The notes under the pieces were generated by a model. The model saw nothing but the letters and a program-made list of their open reading frames with translations. It ran no database searches and was not told the origin of the DNA. Both the position numbers and the translations under genes were made by a program. Below are positions 51,437 through 63,300 of a stretch of DNA of 64,000 nucleotides, piece after piece (positions within the stretch are counted from its first letter, which is position 1; every line of letters starts with the position of its first letter). Source of the stretch: Nocardioides mangrovi (GTDB lineage Bacteria > Actinomycetota > Actinomycetes > Propionibacteriales > Nocardioidaceae); NCBI RefSeq assembly GCF_020073815.1, contig NZ_JAIQZJ010000001.1, positions 434,001-498,000 on the forward strand, read 5' to 3'.

Positions 51437-51799
51437 TCAGCCGCGGGCGGCGCGCAGCGCGGCGCGGATCATCGGCAGCTGGAGGGGCAACCGGCCGAAG
51501 GCGACGGCCTTGACGGTGGTGTTCCGGGTCTGGGCGGCGTCGACGGCCATCTTGATGTTGCCCGGGTAGACGCCGAGGAGCAGCAGGACGCTCGCCCAAC
51601 CGGCCGCGCGGCGGGTCCGCGGGAGCGCCAGCCCCGCGGCACAGGCGAGCTCGGCGACGCCGCTGCCGAGGATGACCTCGCGGTGCGCCGGCACCCAGGA
51701 CGGCATCAGCGGCTCGTAGACCTCGGGCTTGACCAGGTGGACGGCGCCACTGGCGGCGAAGCCGAGGGCGAGGATCGTGACGCTGCGCGGGAGGGACAT
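51437..51799 (-). CDS. DoxX-like small membrane protein
   Basis: The 120-residue protein has about four hydrophobic segments. HLVKPEVYEPLMPSWVPAHREVILGSGVAELACAAGLAL is characteristic of the DoxX-like family. The start ATG at 51797-51799 follows a GGGAGGGAC-like site in the RNA only weakly. Its role is unknown; some DoxX proteins support envelope redox. It follows the GNAT gene by 13 bases on the same strand. Confidence 0.85.
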   Translation of the reverse strand: MSLPRSVTILALGFAASGAVHLVKPEVYEPLMPSWVPAHREVILGSGVAELACAAGLALPRTRRAAGWASVLLLLGVYPGNIKMAVDAAQTRNTTVKAVAFGRLPLQLPMIRAALRAARG

Positions 51800-51812
51800 G
51801 CGCCGACCGTAC

Positions 51813-52661
51813 TCAGTACATGATGGTCGCGAAGCGGGCCGTCTCGCGGAAGCCGACCTTCTGGTAGGCGGCGCGGGCGGGGTGGTTCCACTCGTTGACG
51901 TAGAGCGACACGTTCGGCGCGATCTCGCGGCGTACGGCGCGTACGACGGCGGCCATGCCGGCGGTGGCGAGGCCCTGACCGCGATAGTCCGGCGGCACCC
52001 AGACCCCCTGGATCTGGGCGGCGTACGGCGTCGCGCAGGCGACCTCGGCCTTGAAGACCAGCCGGCCGGTGCGGTCGAAGCGGGCGAAGGACCAGCCGCG
52101 GTTGACCAGCTGCGAGACCCGCGCGCGGTAGAGCTCCGCTCCCCCGCCGGCCTCGGGCGAGACGCCGACCTCCTCGGTGTACATCGCCACGCAGGCGGGG
52201 TAGAGCTGGGCCATGTCACCGCTCGTGGTGCGGCGGACCTCCGGGTCGAAGGCGACCTGGGGCTCGCCGGCGATCACCAGGTGCGGCTGGTCCCAGCGCG
52301 CCTCGCGGGGGCGGCCCCAGCTGCTCGCGACGCCGTTCCAGAAGACCCGGACCGCCTCCTGGGGGCCGACGATCGTGGACACCGTCCGGCCGCGGGCCAG
52401 CGCCCGCTCGGCGAACGCCACCGCGTCGTCGGGACCGGCGTTGACCGGCACCAGGTTGGCGCCGACGTGGCAGGCGGCGACCAGCTGGCCGCCCTCGAAC
52501 CGACCCCACATCTCCCCGCCCAGCCAGCGCGGCTCGAGGTTGGTCGTGACGGCGCGGTAGTCGACGAACGCGTTGACCACCGGGTCGCGGCGCGCGAGCT
52601 CCAGGAACGCGTTGAGGTCGGCGGCGCCGAGGGGCCGGACGCCGTGCCGGGTCGAGAGCAC
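51813..52661 (-). CDS. GNAT N-acetyltransferase with N-terminal DUF4081 domain
   Basis: The 282-residue protein has an N-terminal degenerate GNAT-like half (about residues 1-140, DUF4081 style) and a C-terminal GNAT domain with the acetyl-CoA motif VPPDYRGQGLATAGMAAVVRAVRREIAPNVSLYVNEWNHPARAAYQKVGF. The acetyl acceptor is unknown. Such genes are conserved near proS and ispG in actinobacteria. It probably leads an operon with the DoxX-like gene. Confidence 0.92.
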   Translation of the reverse strand: MLSTRHGVRPLGAADLNAFLELARRDPVVNAFVDYRAVTTNLEPRWLGGEMWGRFEGGQLVAACHVGANLVPVNAGPDDAVAFAERALARGRTVSTIVGPQEAVRVFWNGVASSWGRPREARWDQPHLVIAGEPQVAFDPEVRRTTSGDMAQLYPACVAMYTEEVGVSPEAGGGAELYRARVSQLVNRGWSFARFDRTGRLVFKAEVACATPYAAQIQGVWVPPDYRGQGLATAGMAAVVRAVRREIAPNVSLYVNEWNHPARAAYQKVGFRETARFATIMY

Positions 52662-52724
52662 GCCCGATCCTACGATGCCGCGGCCGGTGCCGGGTGGTGC
52701 GCTCGACGGAGCCTCACTGCGAGC

Positions 52725-53207
52725 TCAGGTCTGGTCGAGGATCGCCTGGCGGCGCGCGGCGTACTCGTCCTGGGTGATCAGGTCCTCGTCGAGCAGTCCC
52801 TTCAGCTCTCGGAGCCGGGTGGCCACGGTCGGGGTGGCGTCCGGCGGCACCACGGGCGCCGCCGGCGGCGGCGTGCGGAGGTTGGCCGACAGGTAGGTCG
52901 CCTCGAGCCCGTTGTCGGTGAGCAGCGTCATCGCGGTGGCCTCGTCGGGATCCATCCCCGACCTCGTCGCCATCCCGCGCGCCATCGACACCTTGTAGAC
53001 GGTGATCAGCACCCCGACCACCGCGACCAGGACGAAGAGTGCGATGAACCAGCCGGGGATGCCGCCGTCCGCCCCTCCACCGAGGCCGCCGCCGTCGTAG
53101 CTGCGATGCCACGAGCCGTCGTAGGTGCACGTCGGCAGGTCCCCCTGCGCGTTGGCCTGGAAGCACCAGTCCGGCGGGTTGTCCCCTCCCCCGAGATGGA
53201 ACGTCAT
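52725..53207 (-). CDS. Membrane-anchored SHOCT-domain protein
   Basis: The 160-residue protein has a cysteine-containing N-terminal segment, one membrane helix (about residues 50-72, GWFIALFVLVAVVGVLITVY), a Gly/Pro/Ala linker and a C-terminal SHOCT motif (RLRELKGLLDEDLITQDEYAARRQAILDQ). SHOCT segments occur as short C-terminal modules in many envelope proteins; function is unknown. It is divergent from the secreted protein gene at 53275. Confidence 0.88.
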   Translation of the reverse strand: MTFHLGGGDNPPDWCFQANAQGDLPTCTYDGSWHRSYDGGGLGGGADGGIPGWFIALFVLVAVVGVLITVYKVSMARGMATRSGMDPDEATAMTLLTDNGLEATYLSANLRTPPPAAPVVPPDATPTVATRLRELKGLLDEDLITQDEYAARRQAILDQT

Positions 53208-53274
53208 GGCGGCACCCTACGAGCGGGCGCGGCGGTCTGTGCAACCTTTCGTCATCTCATCGAGTCTGAGAGGC

Positions 53275-54216
53275 ATGCGCATCTCTCTCGGGATCCTGAC
53301 CCTGGTGACGGCCCTGACCGCCGCCCTCGCCTCCCCGGTCGCCGCGGCGCCGGGCGACCTGCACCCGGCGAGGCTGCCACGCGGCGACGACCCGAAGATC
53401 CCGTACGTCGTGGGCTCCACCGTGATCGACGGCAAGGAACGGATCGAGATCGACGGCCACTGGGCGCTGGTGCTCGGTCGCTCGGGTGACGCCCTCGTCG
53501 TGCAGACCGACCGCCGGGTGCTGCGGGTGACCGGGGACAGGCAGCGCCGGATCGCCCGGCTGAGCGACGGCGCCCAGGTGCTGCTCTCCGAGGACGGCAG
53601 CGACCTGGTCATCGGCCGGATCGCCTCCCGCACCGGCCGCACCACCGTCCGGGTGCTCGACCCCGAGTCCGGCGCGGAGCGGGCCCGGGAGGTCTTCAGC
53701 AAGTACGTCGTCCCGCTCGGCGCCCGCGGCGGGCGGGTCGTGATGACCGCCTCCGCACCGACGCGCACGTTCTCGTGGAACCACCGCACCGGCGACGTAC
53801 GCCGCATCGTCGGCCGCTCGGGCGGCACGGTGAACGTCGGAGCCGACCGGCTCGGCACCCTCACCGGCGACCCCTACAACGGCGGCTGCTACGTCGTGAG
53901 CAGCCTGCGGCACCCGCGTCGGGAGCTGTGGCGCTCCTGCGAGGAGGGCGTCATGTCCTTCTCCCCCGACGGCTCCCGGATGGTGACCATGGACATCCTG
54001 GCCGACGGTCTCGGCCCCGGGCGGGTGTGGGTGCGCGCCACCGACGGCGGCCGCCTGGTCGCGCGCTACTCGGCGTACTGGTTCAGCAGCGTCCAGTGGG
54101 AGACCGACCGGGCGCTGCTCCTCGACACCCACACCCCGAAGCGCTGGGCGACGCTGCGCTGCGTGGCCAAGGACTGCGAGCGGGCCTCCCGGGTCCGCAA
54201 GCAGGACGTGACCTGA
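53275..54216 (+). CDS. Secreted beta-propeller-like protein, hypothetical
   Basis: The 313-residue protein has an N-terminal signal peptide (MRISLGILTLVTALTAALASPVAAAPG, cleaved near residue 25). Its repeated strands (VLRVTGDRQRRIARLSDGAQVLLSEDGSDLVIGRI, VMSFSPDGSRMVTMDI) resemble WD40/TolB-type propeller blades. No enzyme motif is visible. It is convergent with the downstream phosphoesterase gene. Confidence 0.8.
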   Translation: MRISLGILTLVTALTAALASPVAAAPGDLHPARLPRGDDPKIPYVVGSTVIDGKERIEIDGHWALVLGRSGDALVVQTDRRVLRVTGDRQRRIARLSDGAQVLLSEDGSDLVIGRIASRTGRTTVRVLDPESGAERAREVFSKYVVPLGARGGRVVMTASAPTRTFSWNHRTGDVRRIVGRSGGTVNVGADRLGTLTGDPYNGGCYVVSSLRHPRRELWRSCEEGVMSFSPDGSRMVTMDILADGLGPGRVWVRATDGGRLVARYSAYWFSSVQWETDRALLLDTHTPKRWATLRCVAKDCERASRVRKQDVT

Positions 54217-54229
54217 GTCGCGGCCGCTC

Positions 54230-55366
54230 TCAGCTCGGCGAGTAGCGGTTGTAGACGTCGAGGCCGAAGGTGTCGACGCCCTCGTCGCGGGCGTAGCCGA
54301 GCTTCGGCAGCCCGAAGACCTCCTCGACCGAGCCCAGCAGCGAGTAGTGGTTGTACGGCGTGGTGCTCCACGTCCCGGGTCGGATCCAGCGCGAGACCAG
54401 CAGCGCTCCGATCCTCCCGCCGCCGGGCCCGACGATCCCCGGAAGCGGGCTGTTCGCCGAGGTCACCGGGCCGCAGCAGGCGTCGGAGTCCGCCTGCGGG
54501 CCGTCGGACTCGTCGGCGGTGACGACGAGCAGTCCGTTGCGCCGGAACGCCGGTGACCTCAGGATCAACGGCACCCACCGCCGCATCCACGAGTCGATGG
54601 TCGCCAGCCCGCCCGGCCGGCCGTCGGCGCACGGAGCGTCGTGGCCGTCGTGGCACAGGTCCGGGGTGATGTAGGCGAGGTTGGGGGTGGTCCCCACGTG
54701 CCGCAGGTCCCGCTTCAGCCGGGTGAGCGCCACGACGTGCTTCTTGCAGTAGCCGGCGCGGTCGATGATCGAGTGGAAGTACATGAAGGGGTTGTGCCGC
54801 ACCGCGTAGTTCTTCTTCGCGGTCGCCTTCTGGGTCGGGTCGATCGCTCCGACCTCCGGGTGCTGGCAGGGCTCCTCCATGTCGTCCATGTAGCCCTTCC
54901 AGGTCCGACCGGCGTCGCTCAGCTGGCCGGGCAGCGTCGGGACGTCGTCGGGGAAGACGCAGCCGGACCCGACCGCCTGGTTCGGGTCGACGGTCGAGGT
55001 GCGCGCGAAGTCGGTGAACACCTGGCAGTCGGCCTGCATCTGCGGGTTGGGACCCTGCCCGGAGACCTGCGCGACGTAGTTGGGCTGGGAGTTGTGCGCC
55101 GTCGCGTAGTAGCGGTCGAGCAGCACACCCTTCGCCCGCAGGGTCTTCGCGAGGTACGGCGCCGCCGAGTCGTCGCCCCAGGTCGTGTCGTAGCCCTTGT
55201 TCTCGATGTTGATCACGAAGACGTGCTTGATCGGGGGCACGTACGCCGCCGGCCGGCTCGCCGCGGCACGGGCGCCGGCCGGGGCGCCGGCCGGGGCGCT
55301 GCTCGCGGGCACCAGGACCAGCCCGCCCAGGGCCAGCACCAGTGCGGCGACCGATCGGACTACCAC
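54230..55366 (-). CDS. Secreted phosphoesterase/alkaline phosphatase-like protein
   Basis: The 378-residue protein starts at the GTG 55364-55366, has a signal peptide (MVVRSVAALVLALGGLVLVPASSAPAG) and contains HVFVINIENKGYDTTWG, TAHNSQPNYVAQVSGQ, VVTADESDG and HYSLLGSVEEVFGLPKLG. These are metal-binding motifs of the PF04185 phosphoesterase superfamily (acid phosphatase/phospholipase C type). Its 5' end overlaps by seven bases the 3' end of the next phosphoesterase gene. The two are diverged relatives in one operon. Confidence 0.87.
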   Translation of the reverse strand: MVVRSVAALVLALGGLVLVPASSAPAGAPAGARAAASRPAAYVPPIKHVFVINIENKGYDTTWGDDSAAPYLAKTLRAKGVLLDRYYATAHNSQPNYVAQVSGQGPNPQMQADCQVFTDFARTSTVDPNQAVGSGCVFPDDVPTLPGQLSDAGRTWKGYMDDMEEPCQHPEVGAIDPTQKATAKKNYAVRHNPFMYFHSIIDRAGYCKKHVVALTRLKRDLRHVGTTPNLAYITPDLCHDGHDAPCADGRPGGLATIDSWMRRWVPLILRSPAFRRNGLLVVTADESDGPQADSDACCGPVTSANSPLPGIVGPGGGRIGALLVSRWIRPGTWSTTPYNHYSLLGSVEEVFGLPKLGYARDEGVDTFGLDVYNRYSPS

Positions 55367-56619
55367 CGCTCCGGTCTCATCCCGAGGTCGATCGAGAGCC
55401 GCTTGAGCTGCGCCCAGTCGGCGGACTTCGACTCGTCCGGCACGCAGGCCGCGGGCGTGATGTCGGGGACGTCGTACGTCGGCGAGGACAGATCCGGTCC
55501 GCTGGCGAGGTCGAGGGCCTCGGCCATGTTGCGGGCCGCCTTGTCGCGCGGAGTGAGGTGCTTGAGGCCCCAGCGCCACTCGATCATCTTGAGCACCGAG
55601 GTGTGGTCGTAGACGTGGTGGGAGACGTGCCCGCGACGCGCGTACGGCGAGATCATCAGCGCCGGGGTGCGAAAGCCACGCAGGGCGGTCTTCCTCGAGA
55701 CGTCGGGGGCCTTCTTCGGCTCGACGTGGTCGTAGAAGCCGCCCCACTCGTCGTAGTTGATGACCAGGACCGTGTGCTCCCAGCCCGGTCCGTTCCGCAC
55801 GGCGTCGTAGACCTGGTTGAGGAAGGACTGGCCGGCGCGGATGTCGGCGAGCGGGTGGTCGTCGTTCGAGAGCCCGCTCTCCTCGTCGAGGAAGCGCGGG
55901 TCGACGAAGGACACCGCGGGCAGCGTGCCGGCGGCAGCGTCGACCAGGAACTGCGTGAACGGCTTGGAGATGCCGGCGTACTTGCCGTACCAGAGCGCGG
56001 TGAACGGGATGTCGCTGAAGTAGTAGGTGCCCGAGACGCCCTTGGCCGCGAGCCGGTCCCAGATGGTCGGCAGCGAGCAGCGGTCGATGCTGTTGTGGAG
56101 CCGGTCGGTCTGGGCCGCGTGCTGGTAGAAGCGGTTGGGGTAGGTCTCCGCCATGACCGCCGAGAAGTAGCGGTCGAAGACCGTCCAGTCGCGGGCGGCA
56201 CCGGAGTAGAACGACAGGTCGTCGTCGGTGTAGTAGCCGATCGCCATCAGGTCGTTCTCGCCGGACTTCAGGAAGCCGTCGAGCTTCCCGCCGTTGAGCT
56301 GGATCCGGCCGCCCTCGTAGGAGTGGTCGGGGTCCTCGAAGCCGCACCCGTCGGTCGCCAGGAGGTGATGGGTCTGGTGTCGTACGCCGCGCCGGTCGAC
56401 GTAGCTGAGACCGTCCTGCTTGCCGTCGGCGCCCGGCAGCCAGCCGAGGTAGTGGTCGAAGGAGCGGTTCTCCATCATCACGAGCACCACGTGCTCGATG
56501 CCGGACCTGCCGGGAGCGGGAAGGGCCGGTGCCGCGGCCGCGGGCCACCAACGGGCGGCGCCCGTCGCGGCGAGCGCTCCGGACACCGACGCGGCGCCGA
56601 GGAGCCGCCTGCGCGTCAT
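55360..56619 (-). CDS. Tat-exported phospholipase C/acid phosphatase-like phosphoesterase
   Basis: The 419-residue protein begins MTRRRLLGAASVSGALAATGAARWW, a Tat signal. It contains IEHVVLVMMENRSFDHYLGWLPGADG, VINYDEWGGFYDHVEP and VYDHTSVLKMIEWRWGL, which are the PF04185 (phospholipase C) hallmarks. It would hydrolyse phospholipids or phosphoesters outside the cell. An upstream GTG at 56640 would add seven residues. It is followed by the related secreted phosphoesterase and lies upstream of it in the operon. Confidence 0.93.
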   Translation of the reverse strand: MTRRRLLGAASVSGALAATGAARWWPAAAAPALPAPGRSGIEHVVLVMMENRSFDHYLGWLPGADGKQDGLSYVDRRGVRHQTHHLLATDGCGFEDPDHSYEGGRIQLNGGKLDGFLKSGENDLMAIGYYTDDDLSFYSGAARDWTVFDRYFSAVMAETYPNRFYQHAAQTDRLHNSIDRCSLPTIWDRLAAKGVSGTYYFSDIPFTALWYGKYAGISKPFTQFLVDAAAGTLPAVSFVDPRFLDEESGLSNDDHPLADIRAGQSFLNQVYDAVRNGPGWEHTVLVINYDEWGGFYDHVEPKKAPDVSRKTALRGFRTPALMISPYARRGHVSHHVYDHTSVLKMIEWRWGLKHLTPRDKAARNMAEALDLASGPDLSSPTYDVPDITPAACVPDESKSADWAQLKRLSIDLGMRPERW

Positions 56620-56711
56620 CGTCACGGTCGAAGTGTGCACCCGCGACCGGTCGCCGTCACCAGGCGCGGGACGGAGTTCGCCGTCCGTTCAGACGACGGT
56701 CCGGGACGGGC

Positions 56712-57863
<1,152 letters not shown>

Positions 57864-57883
57864 GGGTCGATCCTAGGTCTCGG

Positions 57884-59245
57884 TCAGGAGGAGAGCTGCA
57901 CGGGTACGACGAGGTCGCCGACGATGAGCACGACGCCCATGACGAGCAGGCAGGCGGCCACGCAGTAAGCGATCGGGAGCAGCCGCGCGACGTCGACGTA
58001 CCCGGGGTCGGGCCGGCCACGCAGCCGGGCCCAGCCGCGCCGGATCGCCTCCCACAGGGCGCCCGCGATGTGGCCGCCGTCGAGAGGCAGCAGCGGGACG
58101 AAGTTGAACATCCCGATGAAGAAGTTGAAGCCCGCGATCAGCATGAGCAGGAAGACGGCCTTCTCGGCGACCGGGAAGCCCTCCTCCGAGACGGTCTCGC
58201 CGGCCAGGCGACCACCGCCGACGATGCTCACCGGGCTGTCCGCGGCGCGGTCCTTGACGCCCACGATCGCCTCCGCGACGCCCCAGACCTTGACCGGGAG
58301 GGTGGCCAGCGCGGAGACGGTCTCCTTGGCCATCGTGCCCATCTGGTCGATGGTGTAGATCGGCCCGCCGGTGGTGACGACCTCGTGGGTGGTCGGGGTG
58401 ACGCCGAGGAAGCCGACCTGGTGGAGGGTCTCGTCGGTGTTGGACTCGGGTCGCGCCTCGACGGTGGTGCTGGTGGTCCCGGTCATCGCCCGGCCGTCGC
58501 GCTCGTAGCCGATGACGGCCTGGCCGTCGTCGTTGCCGCGGATCAGGGTCCGCAGCTGGTCCCAGCCGGTGACGGCCGTGCCGTTGAAGCTCGTGATCAC
58601 GTCACCTGGCCGGAGCCCGGCCTGGGCCGCCGGGCTGACCGGGTCGCTGTCCTTGCAGGTGGTCCGGTTGTCGACGTAGGGGATCACGCACTCCGAGACC
58701 TGGTCGAGCACCGGCTGACCGGCGTCCGGCTCGACGGTGCGCTGGCCGTAGAAGGCGAAGACGCCCCAGAAGATGAAGAACGCGATGAGGATGTTCACCG
58801 TCGGCCCGCCGGCCATCACGATGACCTTCTTCCACCACGGCATCTTGTAGAAGAGGCGGTCGTTGTCCGCCGGGGTGATGGTCTCCCACTCCGCCGCACG
58901 TGCGTCCGAGATGAGCTGGGTGAAGAGGCCGGTGTTGGACTTGCGCACCCGGACGACCTGCTGGCCGTCCTCGTCGGTGGTGACCTCGTCCGCGAGGTCG
59001 GTGGCGCCGGGCGGCAGCATCCCGACGATCTTGACGTAGCCGCCGAGCGGGATCGCCTTGACGCCGTACTCCGTCTCGCCGCGCCGCGTCGACCAGACGG
59101 TGGGGCCGAAGCCGATGAAGTACTGGGTGACCTTCCCGCCGAACTTCTTCGCCGGGATCATGTGGCCGAGCTCGTGGAGGCCGATCGAGGCCAGGATGGC
59201 GAACGCGAAGATCACCACTCCGAGCAGGTAGAGCAGGGCGGTCAT
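57884..59245 (-). CDS. rip1: Site-2 intramembrane zinc protease (RseP/Rip1-like)
   Basis: The 453-residue protein has HELGH (His24, Glu25, His28) in the first membrane helix, a PDZ domain (about residues 190-280, [26 protein letters not shown]), [19 protein letters not shown] with the third zinc ligand, and helices near 105-130 and at the C-terminus. It cleaves membrane-bound anti-sigma factors. Order dxr-rip1-ispG is typical of actinobacteria. The start overlaps the dxr stop. Confidence 0.94.
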   Translation of the reverse strand: MTALLYLLGVVIFAFAILASIGLHELGHMIPAKKFGGKVTQYFIGFGPTVWSTRRGETEYGVKAIPLGGYVKIVGMLPPGATDLADEVTTDEDGQQVVRVRKSNTGLFTQLISDARAAEWETITPADNDRLFYKMPWWKKVIVMAGGPTVNILIAFFIFWGVFAFYGQRTVEPDAGQPVLDQVSECVIPYVDNRTTCKDSDPVSPAAQAGLRPGDVITSFNGTAVTGWDQLRTLIRGNDDGQAVIGYERDGRAMTGTTSTTVEARPESNTDETLHQVGFLGVTPTTHEVVTTGGPIYTIDQMGTMAKETVSALATLPVKVWGVAEAIVGVKDRAADSPVSIVGGGRLAGETVSEEGFPVAEKAVFLLMLIAGFNFFIGMFNFVPLLPLDGGHIAGALWEAIRRGWARLRGRPDPGYVDVARLLPIAYCVAACLLVMGVVLIVGDLVVPVQLSS

Positions 59246-60342
59246 CGGGTCCCTTCGATCAGCTGGCGCGCGGTGCGACGTGCCCACGCGTCGGCGTCGA
59301 GCACGTCCTCGACGGACAACGACGCCGTCTCCGAGGGTACGTCGTGACGGCTGAGAACCTCCTGAACCGTCGGCACGATCTCGGTGAAGGCCAGCCGGCC
59401 CGTGCGGAAGGCCTCCACGCACTCCTCGTTGGCCGCGTTGTAGACGGCGGGAGCGGTCGCGCCGGTCTCCCCCGCCTGCCGCGCCAGCCGGACCGCCGGG
59501 AAGGCCTCGTCGTCGAGCGGGAGGAACTCCCAGGTCTCCGGCCGGGTCCAGTCGACGGGCGGCGCGGTGTCGGGCACCCGGTCGGGCCAGGCCAGGCCCA
59601 GCGCGATCGGGATCAGCATGGTCGGCGGGCTGGCCTGCACGAGCGTCGAGCCGTCGACGAACTCCACCATCGAGTGGACGACGCTGGTCGGGTGGACGAC
59701 GACCTCGATCCGGTCGTAGGGGATCCCGAAGAGCAGGTGCGCCTCGATCACCTCGAGGCCCTTGTTGACCAGGGTCGCGGAGTTGATGGTGACGACCGGG
59801 CCCATGGCCCAGGTCGGGTGCGCGAGCGCCTCCTCGACGGTCACCCCCGCCAGGTCCGCGCGGCTGCGGCCGCGGAACGGGCCACCGCTCGCCGTGAGCA
59901 CCAGGCGGCGCACCTCCTCCGGCGTACCGCCACGCAGGCACTGGGCGAGCGCGCTGTGCTCCGAGTCGACCGGGACGATCTGGCCGGGCACGGCGCGCTC
60001 GAGGACGAGCGGGCCGCCCATGATCAGCGACTCCTTGTTGGCGAGCGCGAGGGTGGTGCCGGCGTCGAGCGCGGCGAGCGTGGGCCGGAGGCCGACCGCG
60101 CCGGTGATGCCGTTGAGCACCACGTCGCAGGGCTGGCCGGCGGCCGCGACCGAGGCGTCCTCGCCCAGCCCGGAGTACGCCGGCGAGAACTCCGCGACCT
60201 GCTGGTCGAACAGCTCCGGGTTGCCCCCGCCGGCGGTCAGCCCGACCACCCGGAACCGGTCCGGGTTGGCGCGCACGATGTCGAGGGCCTGGGTGCCGAT
60301 CGAGCCGGTGCTGCCGAGGATGACGACATCGCGTTGAGTCAC
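59242..60342 (-). CDS. dxr: 1-deoxy-D-xylulose-5-phosphate reductoisomerase
   Basis: Dxr makes 2-C-methylerythritol 4-phosphate, the committed step of the MEP isoprenoid pathway. The 366-residue protein starts [21 protein letters not shown], binds NADPH (GSTGSIG at 10-16), and contains [32 protein letters not shown] and [17 protein letters not shown], the standard catalytic elements. It overlaps the rip1 start by four bases. It is divergent from the cyclase gene with 27 bases between. Confidence 0.97.
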   Translation of the reverse strand: MTQRDVVILGSTGSIGTQALDIVRANPDRFRVVGLTAGGGNPELFDQQVAEFSPAYSGLGEDASVAAAGQPCDVVLNGITGAVGLRPTLAALDAGTTLALANKESLIMGGPLVLERAVPGQIVPVDSEHSALAQCLRGGTPEEVRRLVLTASGGPFRGRSRADLAGVTVEEALAHPTWAMGPVVTINSATLVNKGLEVIEAHLLFGIPYDRIEVVVHPTSVVHSMVEFVDGSTLVQASPPTMLIPIALGLAWPDRVPDTAPPVDWTRPETWEFLPLDDEAFPAVRLARQAGETGATAPAVYNAANEECVEAFRTGRLAFTEIVPTVQEVLSRHDVPSETASLSVEDVLDADAWARRTARQLIEGTR

Positions 60343-60369
60343 TGCTGCATCCTCTCAGGGAGCACTACG

Positions 60370-63300
60370 ATGCGGCGCATGGCCGACTCCGGGGGCGGCG
60401 ACACCGTGACCTGCCGGCAGTGTCACGGGGAGCTGCCGAGCGACGCCCGGTTCTGCCCCGCCTGCGGCACGCCCGCCGAGGCGTCGGAGCCGCGCGAGGC
60501 GCGCAAGACGGTCACGCTCCTCTTCACCGACGTCACGGGCTCGACGGCGCTCGGGGAGCAGCTCGACCCGGAGGCCTACCGGCAGATCATGGGCCGCTAC
60601 TTCGACCTCGCGCGTGAGGCGGTCGAACGACACGGCGGGACGGTGGAGAAGTTCGTCGGCGACGCGGTGCTGGCGGTCTTCGGGGTCCCTGAGGTGCGCG
60701 AGGACGACGCCCTGCGGGCGGTGCGGGCCGCGCACGACCTCGACCACGCGCTCAGCGGGCTCTCCGACGAGCTGGCAGCGACCTCCGGGGTCCGGCTCGA
60801 GGTCCGTACCGGCATCAACACCGGCGGTGTGATCGTCGGGTCGGCCCGAGCAGGCGGGTCCTTCGCGACGGGCGACGCGGTCAACACCGCGGCACGCCTG
60901 GAACAGGCCGCTCCGCCAGGAGGCATCCTGATCGGGGCCGAGACCCTGGCCCTGGTGCGCGACGCCGTCGAGGTCGAGGCGGTCGACCCGGTCCTGGCGA
61001 AGGGCAAGAGCGACCCGGTGGCGGCGTACCGCCTGCTGTCGGTCCTGGCCGAGCGGCCCGGCCGGGCGCGCCGCATGGGAGCCGCGCTGGTCGGCCGCGA
61101 CCGGGAGACTCGCGTGCTCGACGACGCCCTCGCTCGCACGGTGGAGAGCGGGCGCAGCCACCTGGTCACCGTCCTCGGGGCGCCAGGCATCGGGAAGTCG
61201 CGTCTGGTGGCGGACTTCCTCGCCCGGATCGGCGATCGGGCTGGCACGGTGAGCGGTCGCTGCGTGTCCTACGGGCAGGGCATCACCTATTGGCCGCTGG
61301 TGCAGGCGCTGCGCCAGGCGCTGCACCTCAGTGGCGACGAGTCCGACGAGCTCACCCGCCACGCGCTCTCCGCACAGATGGCCGACGCCGCCGACGCCGA
61401 GCGCGTGGTCGAGCTCCTGCTTCCTCTGCTCGGACGGGGCGGCGACCCCGGCGCCGGGCAGGAGACCGTGTGGGCGGTGCGACGGATGGTGGAGTCGCTC
61501 GCGTCGGCGCGCCCGCTGGTCCTGAGCATCGACGACCTCCACTGGGCCGAGCCCACGCTGCTCGACCTGCTCGAGCAGGTGCGTGAGGAGGTGCAGGACC
61601 TGCCGGTGCTGCTCGTCTACCAGGCACGCCCGGAGCTGCTCGACGCACACCCCGGCTGGGGCGGCGGATCGCTGAACTCGACGACCTTCGCACTCGAGCC
61701 CTTCACCGTCGACCAGACGCGGACGTCGATGGCCGCCCTGCTGGGACGGGCGGTGCCCGAGGAGGTCGCCCGGCAGGTCTCCGTGTGGGCCGGTGGCAAC
61801 CCGCTCTTCGTGGAGGAGATCGCCACCCATCTCACCGAGACCGGGGTCCTCGTCCGTGAGGGCGAGTCATGGCGACTCACCGGCGATCTCGAGTCCGCTC
61901 GCGTCCCGCCGACGGTCTCGGCGTTGCTGTCCGCGCGCATGGACCGGTTGCCGGACGAGGAGCGTGTGCTGCTCGAGCGGGTCTCGGTGGTCGGCCTGGA
62001 GCTGACGACCGACGAGGCGCTCGCGCTCGCGCCCGAGGGGTCCGCGCACGACGAGGTGGTCGACGCCCTCACCTCCCTCGGCCGACGCGACCTGCTGCGC
62101 CGCGTGCGCGGCCCCGACGGGGACAGCTGGGCGTTCAAGCACGTGATGGTGCGCGACGCGGCGTACGACGCGCTGCCGAAGGCTGCACGCGCCGACCTCC
62201 ACCTGCGCTTTGCCGCGCGGCTGGAGGGCTCCGGGGCCGTCGCCGGCTCTGAACGTACGGCCTTCGTCGCCCACCACCTCGAGCGGGCGGCCCGGCTGCG
62301 ACGCGAGCTCAGTCCGCGCGACCCGGACACCGACGAGCTCACGCTCCGCGCCGCTCGATCGCTCGCGACCGCTGCCGAGGAGGCTCGCGACCGCGATGAC
62401 GTCGGCGTCGCGCGCGCCCTCCTCGAGCAGGCGATCGACCTGCGGCCGCCGACCCCGGCCCGCCGTCGCCTCCAGGGCCGCCTGGCCTACCTGCTGACCC
62501 AGACCGGCGAGGTCGCCGCGGCCGGCGACCTGCTGGGAGTGCTCGCTCGCGAGGTGACGACCGACCGGGACGCCACCGAGCTGGAGCGTGCGGTCGTGGA
62601 GTGCCAGCGGCAGGCGACCGAGCTCGCTGCCGCGGGGGAACGCGACCCTGGTGACGCCCTCGCGGCAGCGGAGCGTGCAGCGGCACTCGCTCGGGACGCG
62701 GGCGACCGGCAGCTGCTGAGCCAGGCGCTGAGCGCAGCCCTCACTGCGTGGGTGATGCGCGGCCGATGGGTGCGCGTCGGCGACGTCTGCGACGAGCTGG
62801 TGCAGGTCGGGACGGTCTTCGACCGTCGTTACGCCGCGTGGTTCGCCGGCGGCGTCCTGCTCTACGGCCCGGCGGACATCGCCGAGATCGAGGGCTGGGT
62901 GCGCGACACGTGGCCGGCCGACCCGACACCGCGGCATGTGCTCCGCGCACGCGGTCTGCGCGCCCTCATCGCAGCGGGCCAGGGACTCGACGGTGCGATC
63001 GACGAGATCACCAGCTGCCTGGACGCCTCCACGGACCTCGATGACGGGCGCACCGTCGAGGATCTGAACTTCCACGCGATGGCCTACGTCATCGGCGGCG
63101 CCGATCGGCTCGCCATCACCACCTTCGCTCGGGCGGCGGACGCCTGCCGCGTCCGCGGCGATCGGTCCCACCTCTCGACGATCGCCCTCTGGCAGGCCCT
63201 CCTGATGCTCCAGGAGCACGATCCACTCGACGCGATCCGTCCGCTGGTCGATGAGGCAGCCGCGACGACGTCGCCCTACGACACGTTGTCGGTGTCCTGG

